Part shown: one piece after another, positions 22,925-23,085 of the stretch
How positions within the stretch are numbered: position 1 is the first letter of the stretch
Layout of the letters: every line of letters begins with the position of its first letter
NCBI GenBank assembly: GCA_021806765.1
Contig: JAJZQR010000063.1
Location: 1-23,085, forward strand
From: Chloroflexota bacterium
GTDB lineage: Bacteria > Chloroflexota > UBA6077
Direction: 5' to 3'
Length of the DNA: 23,085 bases
Translations under genes and position numbers: made by a program
The notes under the pieces: generated by a model
What the model saw: only the letters and a program-made list of their open reading frames with translations
Databases searched by the model: none
Told to the model about the DNA's origin: nothing

Positions 22925-22992
22925 CGACCTGGAACGAGAGGCTCTTCGCGGACAAGTGTGAAACCGGCCGGGAAGTCTAGCTTCCAGTTTCC

Positions 22993-23069
22993 AGTAGGGC
23001 GGGTTGTCTCAACCCTCCCGTCCCCTCCCCGCCCGTGGTGACGGCGGGGTTGAGACAGCCCCGCCTACT
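22993..23069. repeat. 30-bp-arm inverted repeat at the right edge
   Basis: The arm 22993-23022 (AGTAGGGCGGG... TTGTCTCAACCC...) is repeated inversely at 23040-23069 with 25 of 30 matches around a 17-nt loop. The core GTTGTCTCAACCC in each arm is itself partly palindromic (GTTG...CAAC). It resembles a dispersed GTAGGGGCGGG-type palindrome common in some bacterial genomes. It lies upstream of the O-antigen-ligase-like gene and its promoter. Confidence 0.88.
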
Positions 23070-23085
23070 ATAAGCAAGTGGATCA

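Noticed and set aside
22821..22955. Longer start of the O-antigen-ligase-like protein at 22955
   Set aside because: A good promoter lies at 22896-22924 inside this extension, and the first 45 residues do not resemble a membrane protein start.

Overview
The window is GC-rich bacterial chromosome and looks most like Chloroflexota (inference, not proven). The pointers are the strongly GC-biased third codon positions, monoderm-type genes (an AmaP/Asp23-like protein and ScpB in one operon), a secreted domain I associate with Chloroflexi-type genomes, and a dense set of unrelated short intergenic repeat families. No phage, CRISPR array, complete insertion sequence or rRNA was seen.

Layout. (1) 269-6910, minus strand: a bifunctional HldE-type heptose kinase/nucleotidyltransferase. 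Upstream of it lies a four-gene operon, glycosyltransferase 2 - YfhO-like membrane protein - AmaP-like protein - ScpB, with a recognisable promoter near 6941-6970 and a good intrinsic terminator at 1910-1949. (2) 7152-15341, plus strand: a translation and maintenance block of rpmI, rplT, a SpoU/TrmH rRNA methyltransferase, pheS, pheT, a strong terminator, cvpA and polX. The order resembles the Bacillus ysgA-pheS-pheT-(rnhC-zapA)-cvpA-polX neighbourhood, with rnhC and zapA absent and no infC in front of rpmI. (3) 15584-18563, plus strand: a zinc-ribbon protein, tRNA-Pro(TGG), a secreted two-domain protein and a frameshifted DoxX gene. (4) 18574-19013: a small graveyard, with a 3' remnant of a SHOCT-like gene on the minus strand back-to-back with a truncated KaiC-like ATPase on the plus strand. 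(5) 19022-22820, minus strand: a ribbon-helix-helix/MazF-type toxin-antitoxin pair, an M20 metallopeptidase/deacylase and an O-antigen-ligase-like protein with a TPR tail.

How the genes fit together. The central block is housekeeping translation (L35, L20, PheRS, rRNA methylation) followed by DNA repair. HldE, GT2, YfhO and the O-antigen-ligase-like protein all point to envelope glycan assembly, but they are not one cluster. The TA pair and the gene fragments mark the most plastic part of the window.

The most unusual aspect is the number of different hairpin-forming or tandem repeat elements at gene ends: about 201-270, 8303-8374, 9215-9280, 13551-13587, 15371-15440, 16401-16444 and 22993-23069, plus a related piece inside the yfhO-like gene. 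The other item worth testing is a nested two-helix structure in the 138-nt rpmI-rplT spacer that could be an L20 autoregulatory site. I see no clear evidence of a wholly new multi-gene system.
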